DNA of 64,000 nucleotides from contig JAKZAP010000012.1 of the NCBI GenBank assembly GCA_023053575.1, positions 9,858,230 through 9,922,229 on the forward strand. The letters are read 5' to 3'. Position numbers and translations under genes: made by a program. Origin of the DNA: Branchinecta lynchi. Lineage: Eukaryota; Arthropoda; Branchiopoda; Anostraca; Branchinectidae. Below the pieces are notes generated by a model. The model had not been told where the DNA came from. It saw only the letters and a list, made by a program, of their open reading frames with translations, and ran no database searches. Of the stretch, positions 52,665 to 61,977 are shown one piece after another (position 1 is the first letter of the stretch; each line of letters opens with the position of its first letter).

Positions 52665-53226
52665 AGACAAGCCTCGGAACCAGCTTCTGACATATCTACT
52701 CACGATAAACTAAAGTGAGCGATGTAGGCGAACTCTTTCAATTCGAGCGAAATTCAACTACTCCTTTACAATTTCTGCCTTTTAATGTAGCTTAGACCCC
52801 AAATCTCAAGCTTAAAACCGCACGTAAATAATGCATACTTCAACTAAATAGAAATATGGTAGGACTGCGAAGCAAGGGTGCGTTCTGTCTCCGCTGCTGT
52901 TCGTCCTGATCATCGACTACATTCTAAGAAGATGTGAAGGATACGGCATTGACATCGGGGATGACAGAAAAGTAGGAGACATAGACTTTGCCGATGACAT
53001 CAGCCCCTGGAGAGAGACAAGACAAGCCTCGGTACCAGCTTCTGACATTTCTACTCACGACAAACTAAAGTGAGCGCCGTAGGCGAACTCTTTCAATTCG
53101 AGCGAAATTCAACTATTCTTTTACAACTTCTGCCTTTTAATGTAGCTTAGACCACAAATGTCAAGCTTAAAACCGCACATAAATAATGCACACTTCAACT
53201 AAATAGAAATATGGTAGGACTGCGAA
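52665..53226. repeat. Two 207-bp direct repeats around a reverse transcriptase fragment
   Basis: 52665-52871 and 53020-53226 are near-identical and of equal length (AGACAAGCCTCGG to GGTAGGACTGCGAA). Only 148 bp lies between them, and that part encodes a LINE fragment. Confidence 0.75.
52872..53019 (+). pseudogene. LINE reverse transcriptase fragment
   Basis: On the plus strand the frame beginning KQGCVLSPLLFVLIIDY reads through to DIDFADDI, blocks B to C of a non-LTR reverse transcriptase with the catalytic DD. The frame has no start and is bounded by the direct repeats. Confidence 0.75.
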
Positions 53227-53957
53227 AGAGCCGCAAGCAAAAATTGTTCAATCGGCCTTCGTTCGGCAATATTCTACTACTTCCCACACAAACTCTTGCT
53301 TTTAACGTGGCTCAGATCCCAAGCAGCCACTTTTAAAGTGTGTACACAAGACAAATTTAGAGTCGGCGCCGCAGGCAATTTTTTTGTAATTCGACCTTTT
53401 TCTGGCATTTCTAGCTTTTTAGGTAGCTGGAATCATAGGCCTAACACCTCACCTAGATTAAGGGTCATTCAACAAGATAGCGAGTAGGCTACAATGAAAG
53501 ACGGCGCAGGTAAAGTTTTGCGAAACATTTTAAAGGCGGCCAAAGATATCCCATATCTGTCAGTGCATCGATAACTCGCAAACGGAGTGGGATATTTTCC
53601 CGGAAGTTTGTACGTGGTAGTGCTTCCACTTTGAATTTAGACTACAAAAAATAATAGAGCAAACATCAGGCCCATCATACAGTGCTTACAGAGCCTCTTT
53701 ATGTGCAAACTTACTCTGCAAGCCATTTAAAAGAAAATCAACCTGTTTCTTTTTAAGATAAGGAGATTTTTGCACAAAACCAGATAGGATAATGCTGAAA
53801 TGTCGTGCAGCAGGTAAAATTTTCAAAAATTAGCCTGTTTTCTGTGCCACAGAGTGAAAATCATGATTTGGTAATGGCATTTGTGTCACTCTGACAAGTT
53901 CGAAACATACGACTGTCATTCTAACAAGCTTAAGACACACGATATTCCGTAACGTAA
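53227..53957. other. Degenerate repeat region left of the LINE
   Basis: Diverged words such as ACAAGCTTAAGACA and CATACGACTGTCATTC recur and continue right of the LINE at 55.5-56.1 kb, so the LINE appears to have inserted into this repeat field. Confidence 0.45.
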
Positions 53958-54701
53958 ATGACTACACTAAATGAAGAACAGGAGTATAGTGAAGTTTTGG
54001 AGGATTGCTGGCTACCAAAAGTGAAAAAGTCCCGAATACTCGGAGTAGAATTTGAAAGAACTTTAAAAGTGGATGATATGTGGGAAGAGAAAGCAAAACA
54101 AATTGAAGGACTACTAGGCACTGTTGGGAAGAGTCTTCCTAAAACTGTTTTTGAGAGGTCTGCATATGTAAACGCTTATTGCTTACCCACTACTCTTTTA
54201 CGTTGCCCCGATGTTCGAACTATCAGAAAGCTGTGCCAAAAAAGTTGAGAGATCCGTCTGGCGTTTTGTTTGGGCAGCAAAAACTGAAAAGCTGAGTATG
54301 AAAATGTTATATGTACACAGAAATTCAGGAGGATTGGGCGTATTAAACTTTAGACAAACTTGCGAGTCCCTATTCCTAAGGAACTTATGTCAACAAGTTG
54401 TGAAAGAAGAAGCCTCCACTTCGATAGTGCGTGGGTGGTTATTGCCGATTTTAAATGAAGTGAACGAAGAGGGAGCCGAAAAAAATAGCGATAAAGCACC
54501 AGCACCCATCAGAGCTGTAGCTAGATTGCTACGGAAAGCAAAGGAAACAGGAGCCATGAAAGACGGTATCGACAAGAAAGAGCGGAAAGATAGTATAGAC
54601 AATATTTTAAGAACCCAAGAAAAGATCGATTTAAGTGCTAGATGGAGAGAGCCTTTCTTCAAACAATGTTTGCAACGGATACGTCAGCTATGATTTTTCA
54701 T

Positions 54702-54745
54702 CAGCGATATTTCGGCCCTTCTTGGCAAGGGTCCTCGTCAGGCTG
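54702..54745 (-). ncRNA. Hammerhead-like ribozyme core (candidate), left arm
   Basis: Mirror of the core at 54856: CAGC-CTGACGA-stem II-GAAA-TATC-GCTG on the minus strand. Confidence 0.5.
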
Positions 54746-54855
54746 TCAATCTTCTTGTTCAACTTCGGGGAAGGAAACAAACCTGTAATAAATCTGTTTG
54801 CTGTTTGATTTATTACAGGTTTGTTTCCTTCCCCGAAGTTGAACAAGAAGATTGA

Positions 54856-54899
54856 CAGCCTGACGAGGACCCTTGCCAAGAAGGGCCGAAATATCGCTG
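54856..54899 (+). ncRNA. Hammerhead-like ribozyme core (candidate), right arm
   Basis: Stem I CAGC (54856-54859) pairs with GCTG (54896-54899). CTGACGA at 54860-54866, stem II GG/CC plus CCCTT/AAGGG with a bulged A and loop GCCAAG, GAAA at 54888-54891, and the U-C of the predicted cleavage site at 54894-54895. Compared with 13671, stem I differs on both strands yet still pairs. Confidence 0.5.
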
Positions 54900-55505
54900 A
54901 TGAAAAATCATAGCTGACGTATCCGTTGCAAACATTGTTTGAATAAATGTTTCAAAGTCAGCTTGGGCTCAAAGAATATTTATCTACGAAGAGAGCCTTT
55001 CATGGACTTTGAAATGGCGTTTAAAAACCTACATGAGATACCATGTGGAAATGAGTGGAAAGATATTGCATTTTCTGTAATTCATGGAATCCTACAATAC
55101 AGATATCGAATGAGTCGACTTTTGCGCTCGGAGAGCCCGAAACGCACATTGTGCGACAAGGATGTAAATGAAGGCATCATACATGCATTTTTTGAATGCC
55201 CTGCTAATGGAAAATTTGTTGACGAAGTGTTTAGAATAGCTGTCCGAGAGGGTATATGTGCAACAACGCTGGAAGAAAAGAAAAGGTCTGGGAAACTATC
55301 TTTTATTATTGAGGGTAAGAAAAGTTGGTGTCTTTATGCTTTCTGGTTGAAAACGTGTGCATGCATGTTTGGAGGAAAAGGAAAAGAAACAGAGCTATTC
55401 GTATGGACATATTCGGTTGTTGGCTTTCAAATTATGTGAAAATGGTGAGCAGTAGTCGCAAATGGCGTGATAAGATGGATGTGGAATGGTTGATTAGTAT
55501 TTGAA

Positions 55506-56282
55506 GTATCAAACTATGTGTTTTAAAGTTAAAAAAAAAATAAAAAAAATGACCTAACAGAAAATATCTACATAACCATATACCCAGAAATAGGTCATTT
55601 GCTGTCGAAACTCATCTAACTGCCTCATATGGCAAGCTTAAAACTTACGACTGCCTCTAAAATACGAATAGAAAATCTCTTCGTAGAATACGACAAGAAA
55701 TAGGTCATTTTCAGGGAAAATCGCCGTAGATGTCATTTTGGGAAGTTCCATGCGACTGTGATTCTGATAAACTGAGAACTCAAGACTGTGAATCTGGCAA
55801 GGTTTAAACATACTAATAAAACCTCTATGGAACGATACGACCAGAAACAGGTCATTTGAAAGCGAAGTTAACGATTAGCTAACTGCTTTGTCTGCCTTTA
55901 TCTGTCAAGGTCAAAACTTACGACTGTCAATAATTTACGACGATAAAATCCATTCGTAAAGTACGACAAGAAACGAGCGAGAAACGAGTCTTTTCAGGCG
56001 AAATTCCCGGTTTTGTCATTCTGTCAAGCTCAAACATACGACTTTAATTCTGGAAAACTCAGAACACACATTTGTGAATATAAAAACATACGAATAGAAA
56101 TTACTTCGTAGCCATAACGACTAAAAAATGTGATTTGTGGGTAAAATTCACGTTTCGTAAATGCAGGCTATGTCATTCTGAAAAGCTACAGAGAGTAGAT
56201 TTTCTGGACCATGGTGGGGGGGGGGGGTGAGTCCCCCCCCTTGGAACCGCCCCTGGTAGTTATCAGCCGGTGCCGGGCAGCC
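55506..56282. repeat. Degenerate tandem repeat region
   Basis: Words AAATAGGTCATTT, ATACGACAAGAAA and CTTACGACTG recur about every 150-170 bp from 55560 to 56160. A G-run/C-run fragment near 56213-56245 resembles MITE interiors. Confidence 0.5.
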
Positions 56283-56580
56283 AAATGTCTTGTCTTCGCC
56301 AGATCCAGTCTTCGCCAAGCTAATCATCACAGAAAACTATGTTCAGATATACCTCTATAAGCCATATCCATTTTGACGATACTGACCGAGACTTCCTGCT
56401 TTACTTCTGCCAAGTTTCCGGAAAATCCAGAAACAAATCCAGCGTTAAATCCCTCTAAAGAACATCTAATCAACTTTGACTTAAAAAAAATCCGGTTACA
56501 ACCGGATTCCGGACTAATTATATGTCCCGCTAAAAAATTACTGTCATATATAGCCTCAGCCGCTCTTCTTACCCCTTAAT
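56283..56580 (+). mobile_element. HINE-like element H2, cut by the Polinton
   Basis: Matches 8380-8740 closely: TCGCCA.GCTAATCATCA, CTCTATAAGCCATATC, GGTTACAACCGGATTCCGGAC and CTCTTCTTACCCC. The match ends abruptly at about 56580, and the next H2 monomer is missing. Confidence 0.75.
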
Positions 56581-56585
56581 CTGTC

Positions 56586-56815
56586 AGTAGGCAGGGCATT
56601 GAAGACACGGGGCGATTTCCTATCTAAATCGCCCCGTTTTTATTTAACATGGGATTCCCTATCCAAATGGCTCCGTTTTTGATTGGTTGGTTTTGAGGCG
56701 TGGACCGCCCCCTCTTTTGTTGTAGCATTGTGTTCCATCTGGGTGTCCCCGGCGTTGGCTCTTTAAACAAGAGAGGGGGGCATTTGAATTAGTATTGATT
56801 TGTTGAGTTCCAGGT
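56586..56815. repeat. Presumed Polinton terminal repeat, outer part
   Basis: Holds a strong hairpin, GGGGCGATTT and AAATCGCCCC, at 56619-56637, then GC-rich unique sequence. Proof as a terminal inverted repeat needs the other end of the element. Confidence 0.5.
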
Positions 56816-56837
56816 GTCAGGCACTGATCGTTTGTTA

Positions 56838-57079
56838 ATGTAGCTGAGGCGCTGGTAGTCGCAAGGTTGAATATTTTTGAACGATGAGCGGTAAAAAGCC
56901 GCTCATAGTTTTCCCCAATGCAGGTGAGGCGCTGGGAGTCGCAAGGTTTTATATTTGTGAACGATGAGCGGAAAAAAGGCCGCTCATAGTTTTCCCCAAT
57001 GCAGGTGAGGCGCTGGGGGTCGCAAGGTTGAATATTTGTGAACGATGAGCGGAAAAAGGCCGCTCATAGTCTTTTCTCA
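56838..57079. repeat. Three tandem units of about 80 bp with hairpins
   Basis: Each unit runs GAGGCGCTGG.(A/G)GTCGCAAGG, then GAACGATGAGCGG, A-run, CCGCTCATAG. ATGAGCGG and CCGCTCAT form a regular 8-bp stem in each unit. It lies between the element end and the first gene. Confidence 0.75.
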
Positions 57080-57170
57080 CAGGGACACTGACTGTTGTTC
57101 TAAGGCTCTGATTGGTCTGATAATTCACTCATTCCGCTCACGCGCTTGTTTTTAAAGGATAGCATAACAA

Positions 57171-57554
57171 ATGAATGTTACTTTTACAATCATTTGTCAA
57201 GTGGAAGTGGAAGTGAAAGGATCTAAAAAAATGAGCTACTTGTGTCAAATGTGCTATCGTTTTATAGAAGACAGTTCAGACAAATGTGACTTGTGCGTAC
57301 GGCCGTCATCTCTTGATCCTAATTGTCAACTATGCTACAAAGCGACTTGCGATTTCCACAAAGACGAACAGATGGACAAATGGTGTTTCCTTTGCATCAG
57401 AGCTGTATGTCACGCCCACGCAAGCTTCAACGCCATATGCCAACACTGTCATTCTTACGAAACATGCCTAAGAGGAAGTTTCATCGCCTTTGACCCAGAA
57501 GAAGAAGAAAATTCATTTCTGTTCACTGTTAAAAAGTTTGAAAGTGGAAAATAA
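57171..57554 (+). CDS. Cysteine-rich putative zinc-binding protein of the Polinton
   Basis: 127 codons, the only plus-strand gene in this part of the element. It has repeated CxxC pairs: LCQMC, KCDLC, NCQLCYKATCDFH, WCFLCIRAVCHAH and ICQHC, which suggests two or three zinc-binding knuckles, followed by an acidic tail (DPEEEE). The ATG at 57231 (residue 21) has an A at -3 and is a likelier start than the first ATG. AATAAA overlaps the stop codon. It converges with the protease gene. I do not recognise the family; accessory or regulatory roles are possible but unproven. Confidence 0.7.
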   Translation: MNVTFTIICQVEVEVKGSKKMSYLCQMCYRFIEDSSDKCDLCVRPSSLDPNCQLCYKATCDFHKDEQMDKWCFLCIRAVCHAHASFNAICQHCHSYETCLRGSFIAFDPEEEENSFLFTVKKFESGK

Positions 57555-57926
57555 ACTCTCTGTGAAAAAAGTGACCCCAAAAGTCATCCTTTCTGTTTTT
57601 TTTACTTGTTGTTTTTCGTCTTTGAGCAAAATCTGCGAGTGAATAATTGACCTTTTAAGTGTTTGTGTCTGTAATTTTTATATGGGAATTCAATGGGAAA
57701 AGTGTAAAAACCGTCTTTTATGATTTTCGTACTTGCGTTTTTTCGCCCTTGCAGTAAAATGTGACAGTGAAAATCGATCCTTTGAATTTCTGTACTTGTT
57801 GTTTTCCGTCTTTCTGAATAAATGTGAAAGCTAAAACGTTCCCTGGGACTACAATTCAAACGAGTTTCTAGAAATTTTTTATTTTCACTACGACACATCT
57901 AAAGAAAATACAATACACTGACATAC
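57555..57926. other. Space between convergent genes
   Basis: Diverged repeats of a TACTTG(T/C)(T/G)TTTTTCG(T/C)C word occur three times. A minus-strand AATAAA lies at 57878-57883, about 45 bp after the protease stop, and probably ends the structural-gene transcript. A 98-codon minus-strand open frame here is not supported. Confidence 0.5.
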
Positions 57927-58448
57927 TTAATAAGACATAGACATTTCACTACAAACTTCATTCAAGCACTTCATTTTAAGGCTATCAAACTTGACGGCAT
58001 ACAAAGTACTTAGAACACTCTCACTGACGTAATCATTGACCAACAGATGATCGGAAAATAAGCTGACAATAGAATGAAAGGAATATTTACGCATACGGAG
58101 TAAAATAAACACTAAGGCGTGAAAACCACAGGACTGCGTCATTTCATGCTGAATCTGTCTCCTATTTTGGCTGATGTTCTTAAAGTTGGATATGTAGGGG
58201 GCTGTCGTTTTCCACTCTCTGAAATCCTTCCCGTAAGAGCAAAAAACTTCAATCCTTTTGCTCGAGTATAGGATCAGAGATATCCAGTGGCCGTAAACTT
58301 GGTCGGATGTAGCCGTGTTAGCCACAATTAGGGCGGGATAGCTAGAAATCTTCACTCGGTGTAGCCAATCAGCGGGTAGGCAGTGACAGTCGAGAAGCCT
58401 CGTAACAGGATCATCTTTTAGGAGTTTTAACACTTGCTGTGTATCCAT
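57927..58448 (-). CDS. Adenain-like maturation cysteine protease
   Basis: 173 codons from the ATG, which overlaps the stop codon of the major capsid gene by one base (TGATG). The layout is that of adenovirus-type C5 proteases, which process capsid proteins: catalytic His in YGHWISL (residue 54), an FxSYG block (69-73), and the nucleophile in QSCGFHALVF (Cys107). In the family the third residue of the triad is Asp or Glu inside FD/E..G; here that position is Cys70 (VFCSYG). Either another acid takes over, for example Glu67 in RIEVF, or activity is reduced. Intact frame. Confidence 0.8.
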   Translation of the reverse strand: MDTQQVLKLLKDDPVTRLLDCHCLPADWLHRVKISSYPALIVANTATSDQVYGHWISLILYSSKRIEVFCSYGKDFREWKTTAPYISNFKNISQNRRQIQHEMTQSCGFHALVFILLRMRKYSFHSIVSLFSDHLLVNDYVSESVLSTLYAVKFDSLKMKCLNEVCSEMSMSY

Positions 58449-59707
58449 CAAGGGGCGATGGACATGAATGGTATGTTGTCAGGTGTTATTTCTAGAACCG
58501 TCTCGTAAAAGCCAAGAACAATCAATGTGGTTGCATCGGCTAAACCTTCAGTGAAAGTGAGATCAAGGCGCAATTGTCCACTTCTAACAAGGCTCATATC
58601 AGGACCACCACTGATGTCAAAGACCATGATCCCTCGTCCTTTTATCCATTTTTCGTAAGAAATCCCATTCTCAAAGAACTGTTCATCTTGACCAAGACAC
58701 TTCATTGACATCTCGTACAAAAGTTGGTAATTACTCTCAGTAAAGTTCATGGAGTAAGCTGGTTGGCCATTAATTTGAAGCTGTAGGCTTTGTAGGTTAT
58801 TGAGTTGAAATGCAAATGGATTTTCTGTAAAAGCTCCTAGCTGACCAGCCGACTTGACCATCATAACAGCAAGCTTAGATGGCAAGGAGTTTGATGGCGT
58901 AACGTCATTCTCCGAGAACGTTAAAGATCCTTTGGACATGTTCCTTGCCATGCTCATGATTTTTGGAAACATTAGTTTAACATTGTTTCCTTGACTGCGA
59001 AGGCGCTCAACAGCTAAGCCAAGGCTTGGAATGACATTCACTTTCTTGACGTGCATGATGCACTGTTGAATCTGAACTTCACCGTCAGGCGACGTGTCCA
59101 ACATTTTTCTTAGCAGGAATTTACTAGGCGAAGGGAATAGTTTGACTTCTATTCTCACATTTGGTGGTAAGAATTGACCGATCTGGAAGAATTCGTGAGA
59201 TGGTCTTCCAACAAGGTGAAGTATCTTGGTAGTTGCAGTCTGCAGCTCGCTGTCCAAATTGTTGTCCTCCTTGTGATAGTATCCTACTCCACTTCCTCGA
59301 ACTTTCTTTGTTCCCAGAGGGGTCATGAGCTCCCAGGACAACATTGAAGTGTATGCAGACAAGTTGTTGCCGTTTGATATCATCTGATCATTCATGAATA
59401 CTTGTACGTTTTGGAAAAGAGCATTCAGTACCCCATTTTCGTAACACAGTCTGTCATCTTCTTTTGCCTGTTCTCTGTTGACGACAACTTTGAGTTTCAC
59501 TTCAAGAAGTGTGTTTCTCAAGTCAATAAAATTGGATTCGGTTGCTTGAAACTTGAAGTGTATGGGCGATCCGGGTGTTATAGGAACGATTGGATAGTTG
59601 GGTTCATAACGGCTGTCTTTAACAGAAACGTCCACTGAAGGCGAGGAGAAAAGAGACATTGCAGACGAAATGCTTGGCGTAGCATCTTCAGACGGTAGGT
59701 AGCTCAT
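58448..59707 (-). CDS. Polinton major capsid protein (double jelly roll)
   Basis: 419 codons. The ATG overlaps the upstream stop as ATGA. It matches the family long annotated in animals as 'F54H12.2-like', later recognised as Polinton hexon-type capsid protein: LFQNVQVFMND (residues about 98-107), IGQFLPPNVRIEVKLF (176-191), GSLTFSENDV (260-269), then TENPFAFQLNN (294-304) with LQLQINGQPAY. It should form the capsid shell with the penton-like protein. Stop and start overlaps on both sides show the tight packing. Length is within the usual range. Confidence 0.88.
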   Translation of the reverse strand: MSYLPSEDATPSISSAMSLFSSPSVDVSVKDSRYEPNYPIVPITPGSPIHFKFQATESNFIDLRNTLLEVKLKVVVNREQAKEDDRLCYENGVLNALFQNVQVFMNDQMISNGNNLSAYTSMLSWELMTPLGTKKVRGSGVGYYHKEDNNLDSELQTATTKILHLVGRPSHEFFQIGQFLPPNVRIEVKLFPSPSKFLLRKMLDTSPDGEVQIQQCIMHVKKVNVIPSLGLAVERLRSQGNNVKLMFPKIMSMARNMSKGSLTFSENDVTPSNSLPSKLAVMMVKSAGQLGAFTENPFAFQLNNLQSLQLQINGQPAYSMNFTESNYQLLYEMSMKCLGQDEQFFENGISYEKWIKGRGIMVFDISGGPDMSLVRSGQLRLDLTFTEGLADATTLIVLGFYETVLEITPDNIPFMSIAP

Positions 59708-60135
59708 TCTAGCTCAAAAAAGTCTTTTTTCGCTCTCTTTGCCTTTTTCTTACGTGTTGCCTTGAGCTTTGCTGGCATAAGACTAATCAAGCGTCGCTTA
59801 AGAGGCCTTTTAAATCCCCCAGATCCCTTCTGGATCTTTTCCTTTACATTGCGGATCGTGGATTTTATGTTCTCCTGAAACGATTGACCCAGGTCTTTGC
59901 CCTGTTCATAGTCGTTAAGAGTGTTCGACACAAGATCCTTTGCAGTTGGTACAACGTACTTTCGAACAAGAGGAAGGGCGAAACGAAAGATTTTACCAAA
60001 CCACTGAGATAACGCACCATAGCCCACCATCTGGTCCTGACGACCTCCATAGTATGAAACACCATTTCCTCTTTGTTTAAGTGTAAGAGCAAAACAGTCT
60101 ACCGATGGACAATTGAAGTGTGTTCGCTTCGTCAT
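59704..60135 (-). CDS. pVI/pX-like basic structural protein of the Polinton
   Basis: 143 codons, ATGA overlaps on both sides. It has GVSYYGGRQDQ and MVGYGALSQWFGKIFRFALP, a glycine-rich then amphipathic segment found in the corresponding gene of many Polintons and compared with adenovirus pVI/pX, followed by a Lys/Arg-rich tail (RKKKAKRAKK) suited to DNA or membrane contact. Position between the two capsid genes supports a virion role. Sequence similarity is short, so the name is a class call. Confidence 0.65.
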   Translation of the reverse strand: MTKRTHFNCPSVDCFALTLKQRGNGVSYYGGRQDQMVGYGALSQWFGKIFRFALPLVRKYVVPTAKDLVSNTLNDYEQGKDLGQSFQENIKSTIRNVKEKIQKGSGGFKRPLKRRLISLMPAKLKATRKKKAKRAKKDFFELE

Positions 60136-60929
60136 TGTTTTTGGAAATGAACAGTAAGTGATATGACGCCTCTATTTATATTCACTAAATTTCCCTTTTC
60201 GTCTCGGAGACTAAAAGTAACAATTTCAATATCTTTCATGGCAACGTCTACATAGGTTAAGTTCTGGAATGAGTAGTGCAACACTGCATCGGACGTCGTT
60301 TTCCTCGGAAGTACGCGGAGAACTGGTGCTGTGGTGTTCCCGATTCTACTGTTGTGGACCATGTCCGAATAGACAATAAGTGAACTCCAACTTAAGCCTA
60401 GACCAGGCGGGCTTTTGGCTTCAACACCGTATTTCATTTCAAAGTCCGATTCCGTGTTTACTGAAATGACAGCGCGTTGGTAGCCAAGAATACTCCGGAG
60501 CGCCTCTGTCATTTTTATTATCTCTCCACCACGAAGACCAATCACAGAAACTCGGTCATACGTGTTTACGTATACAAATTCGATGCCTTTTATTCCTCGA
60601 TCTGTTCGCAGTCCTTCATTTATATCTTTTAATATTTCTTCGACCTTAATATAGCTTTTTGCGCTGGACAGTGTGATAGACATGCCCTTTCTGTTACTTG
60701 GATCCGTCGAGTTTTCATAGGAGACGTGGATTCTGTAGACTTTGTCAGTTCTAAGAATGTCGAAGCTGTTCGTCATGTGCATTTCCACCAAACTACATTT
60801 CCACTCGGAACTATCCAGCTTAATGGGCGGCGATAGACGTGTGATGAAGTTACTTATTTTATTTTGACCATTGTAAACCGGATCTTCGACATCAGAAGAA
60901 AAGTGACAGTAAAATGAATCTTTAGACAT
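60132..60929 (-). CDS. Polinton minor capsid (penton-like, single jelly roll) protein
   Basis: 265 codons. The start lies 8 bp inside the end of the integrase gene. The N-terminal ISNFITRLSPPIKLD followed by WKCSLVEMHM is the signature of Polinton penton proteins (F..RL...I.L....W...L.E). The family forms the capsid vertices. No signal peptide or membrane segment. The next gene starts with an ATGA overlap. Confidence 0.8.
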   Translation of the reverse strand: MSKDSFYCHFSSDVEDPVYNGQNKISNFITRLSPPIKLDSSEWKCSLVEMHMTNSFDILRTDKVYRIHVSYENSTDPSNRKGMSITLSSAKSYIKVEEILKDINEGLRTDRGIKGIEFVYVNTYDRVSVIGLRGGEIIKMTEALRSILGYQRAVISVNTESDFEMKYGVEAKSPPGLGLSWSSLIVYSDMVHNSRIGNTTAPVLRVLPRKTTSDAVLHYSFQNLTYVDVAMKDIEIVTFSLRDEKGNLVNINRGVISLTVHFQKQ

Positions 60930-61977
60930 CGCGCAAATCGTCTTCGTTAACCCAACTGTCGAATTCAGGACCGTATGACTGCCACCTCACAAGAAACTGA
61001 TGCTTTCCTCCTCGTGTTCGCTTCTTAAGTATTTTTTCGATGTGATACTGCGATGGAGGAGAGACTGGTTGGATTTCATGTATATAAAACCCACCAAGTA
61101 TAGATTGTTCGTTCATGTCTGAGAGGGCATATGTCACAGGCTCGGTGCTGTTCACTTTACTTATTATGAATATTTCATCGGTAAAGTTGTGTCTTCCTTT
61201 CTCAAACCCGCCTTTGGCTCTCGATATGCGCACATTTTGACCAATAGTCAGATTGTTTTTAGAGCCTTTTTTCTTTTTTTCACTACTGTACATGTGATCA
61301 AACAACTGTGGGGTATTATGTAGACCAACGTCTGCAGGTGCGATTCCTTTAAGGCTCCTATGCCCACTCTTATTATATTGTCCAACCAGGGACTGAATAT
61401 CTTTCACGAATGAATAAGTATTGTTAAATGTACAGTAGCGTGAGATGTACAGTCGCAGCGTTCGGATAACGCGTTCTGCTATAGCAGCTTTTAAATGCGA
61501 GTGGGTATGGTATAGTTCCATTCCATGATGTTTTAGCAGTTCTCGCATCTTTTTCCCCAGAAACTCTTTACCTCTGTCAACATGAAACTTTTTAAATGTT
61601 TGCTTCTTGAAAATAATCGAGAGCTTTTTGCTCACTTCACTGCTGGTCTTGGAGACAAGAGGTTCGACGAACAGATAACGACTGAAAACGTCAATGACGA
61701 TGAGCAAGTAGTTGAAAGGGGCGTTGGCCTTAACGTAAGGCCCATCAAGAACCATAAGATCGCTCTGAGCTATTTCTCCTCTGTAGAAAGCTATAGTTTT
61801 TCTGTATTCTTTTGCTCTCAAGGCTCGATTTCGATGAAGGGTATAAGCTGCCTGCTTCTTGAGAAACTCTTTAACTGTTTTCAGAGGAAGACCACTCTTT
61901 CTAGCCAAAACCTCCGGAGACCCCAGTGCCCCCACACTACCGACATTAGAATAAATACGACTTAAAACTGCATCCAT
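60922..61977 (-). CDS. Retroviral-type integrase with C-terminal chromodomain
   Basis: 351 codons. It inserts the linear element into host DNA. The catalytic core shows D73 in AQSDLMVLD, D134 in HVDRGKEFLG and E168 in KAAIAERVIRTLR, the D,D,E order with 33 residues between the last two. The N-terminal 60 residues lack the HHCC zinc finger of retroviral integrases. Residues about 311-351 form a chromodomain (YHIEKILKKR, FLVRWQSYGPEFDSW), which in related elements may bind modified histones and guide insertion. The start lies 16 bp inside the upstream gene. Confidence 0.9.
   Translation of the reverse strand: MDAVLSRIYSNVGSVGALGSPEVLARKSGLPLKTVKEFLKKQAAYTLHRNRALRAKEYRKTIAFYRGEIAQSDLMVLDGPYVKANAPFNYLLIVIDVFSRYLFVEPLVSKTSSEVSKKLSIIFKKQTFKKFHVDRGKEFLGKKMRELLKHHGMELYHTHSHLKAAIAERVIRTLRLYISRYCTFNNTYSFVKDIQSLVGQYNKSGHRSLKGIAPADVGLHNTPQLFDHMYSSEKKKKGSKNNLTIGQNVRISRAKGGFEKGRHNFTDEIFIISKVNSTEPVTYALSDMNEQSILGGFYIHEIQPVSPPSQYHIEKILKKRTRGGKHQFLVRWQSYGPEFDSWVNEDDLRDV

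Larger units (their letters stand above)
54658..54989. mobile_element. Perfect foldback retroelement-like insertion inside the LINE
   Basis: Two arms of about 130 bp (from CAAACAATGTTTGCAACGG to GGTTTGTTTCC... and complement) are almost identical and separated by a 16-bp loop. A one-sided tail (GTCAGCTTGGGCTC) follows the right arm. The insert is flanked by perfect 12-bp copies of AGAGAGCCTTTC (54646 and 54990), and the LINE frame resumes after it. Confidence 0.85.
53958..55505 (+). pseudogene. LINE, C-terminal half of ORF2, interrupted
   Basis: The first frame reads LGVEFERTLKVDDMWEEK and CLPTTLL; after a frameshift near 54235 it goes on with WRFVWAAK and NSGGLGVLNFRQTCESLFLR, typical of L1/Tx1-like LINE proteins after the reverse transcriptase. 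Past the insertion at 54658-54989 comes a zinc-binding-like tail (LCDKDVNEGIIHAFFECP). The catalytic domain is missing. A short A-rich tail follows at about 55530. Confidence 0.75.

Noticed and set aside
57602..57898. 98-codon minus-strand frame between the protease and the Cys-rich gene
   Set aside because: It covers a repeat-containing 3' region with polyA signals and lacks the tight spacing of the other genes.
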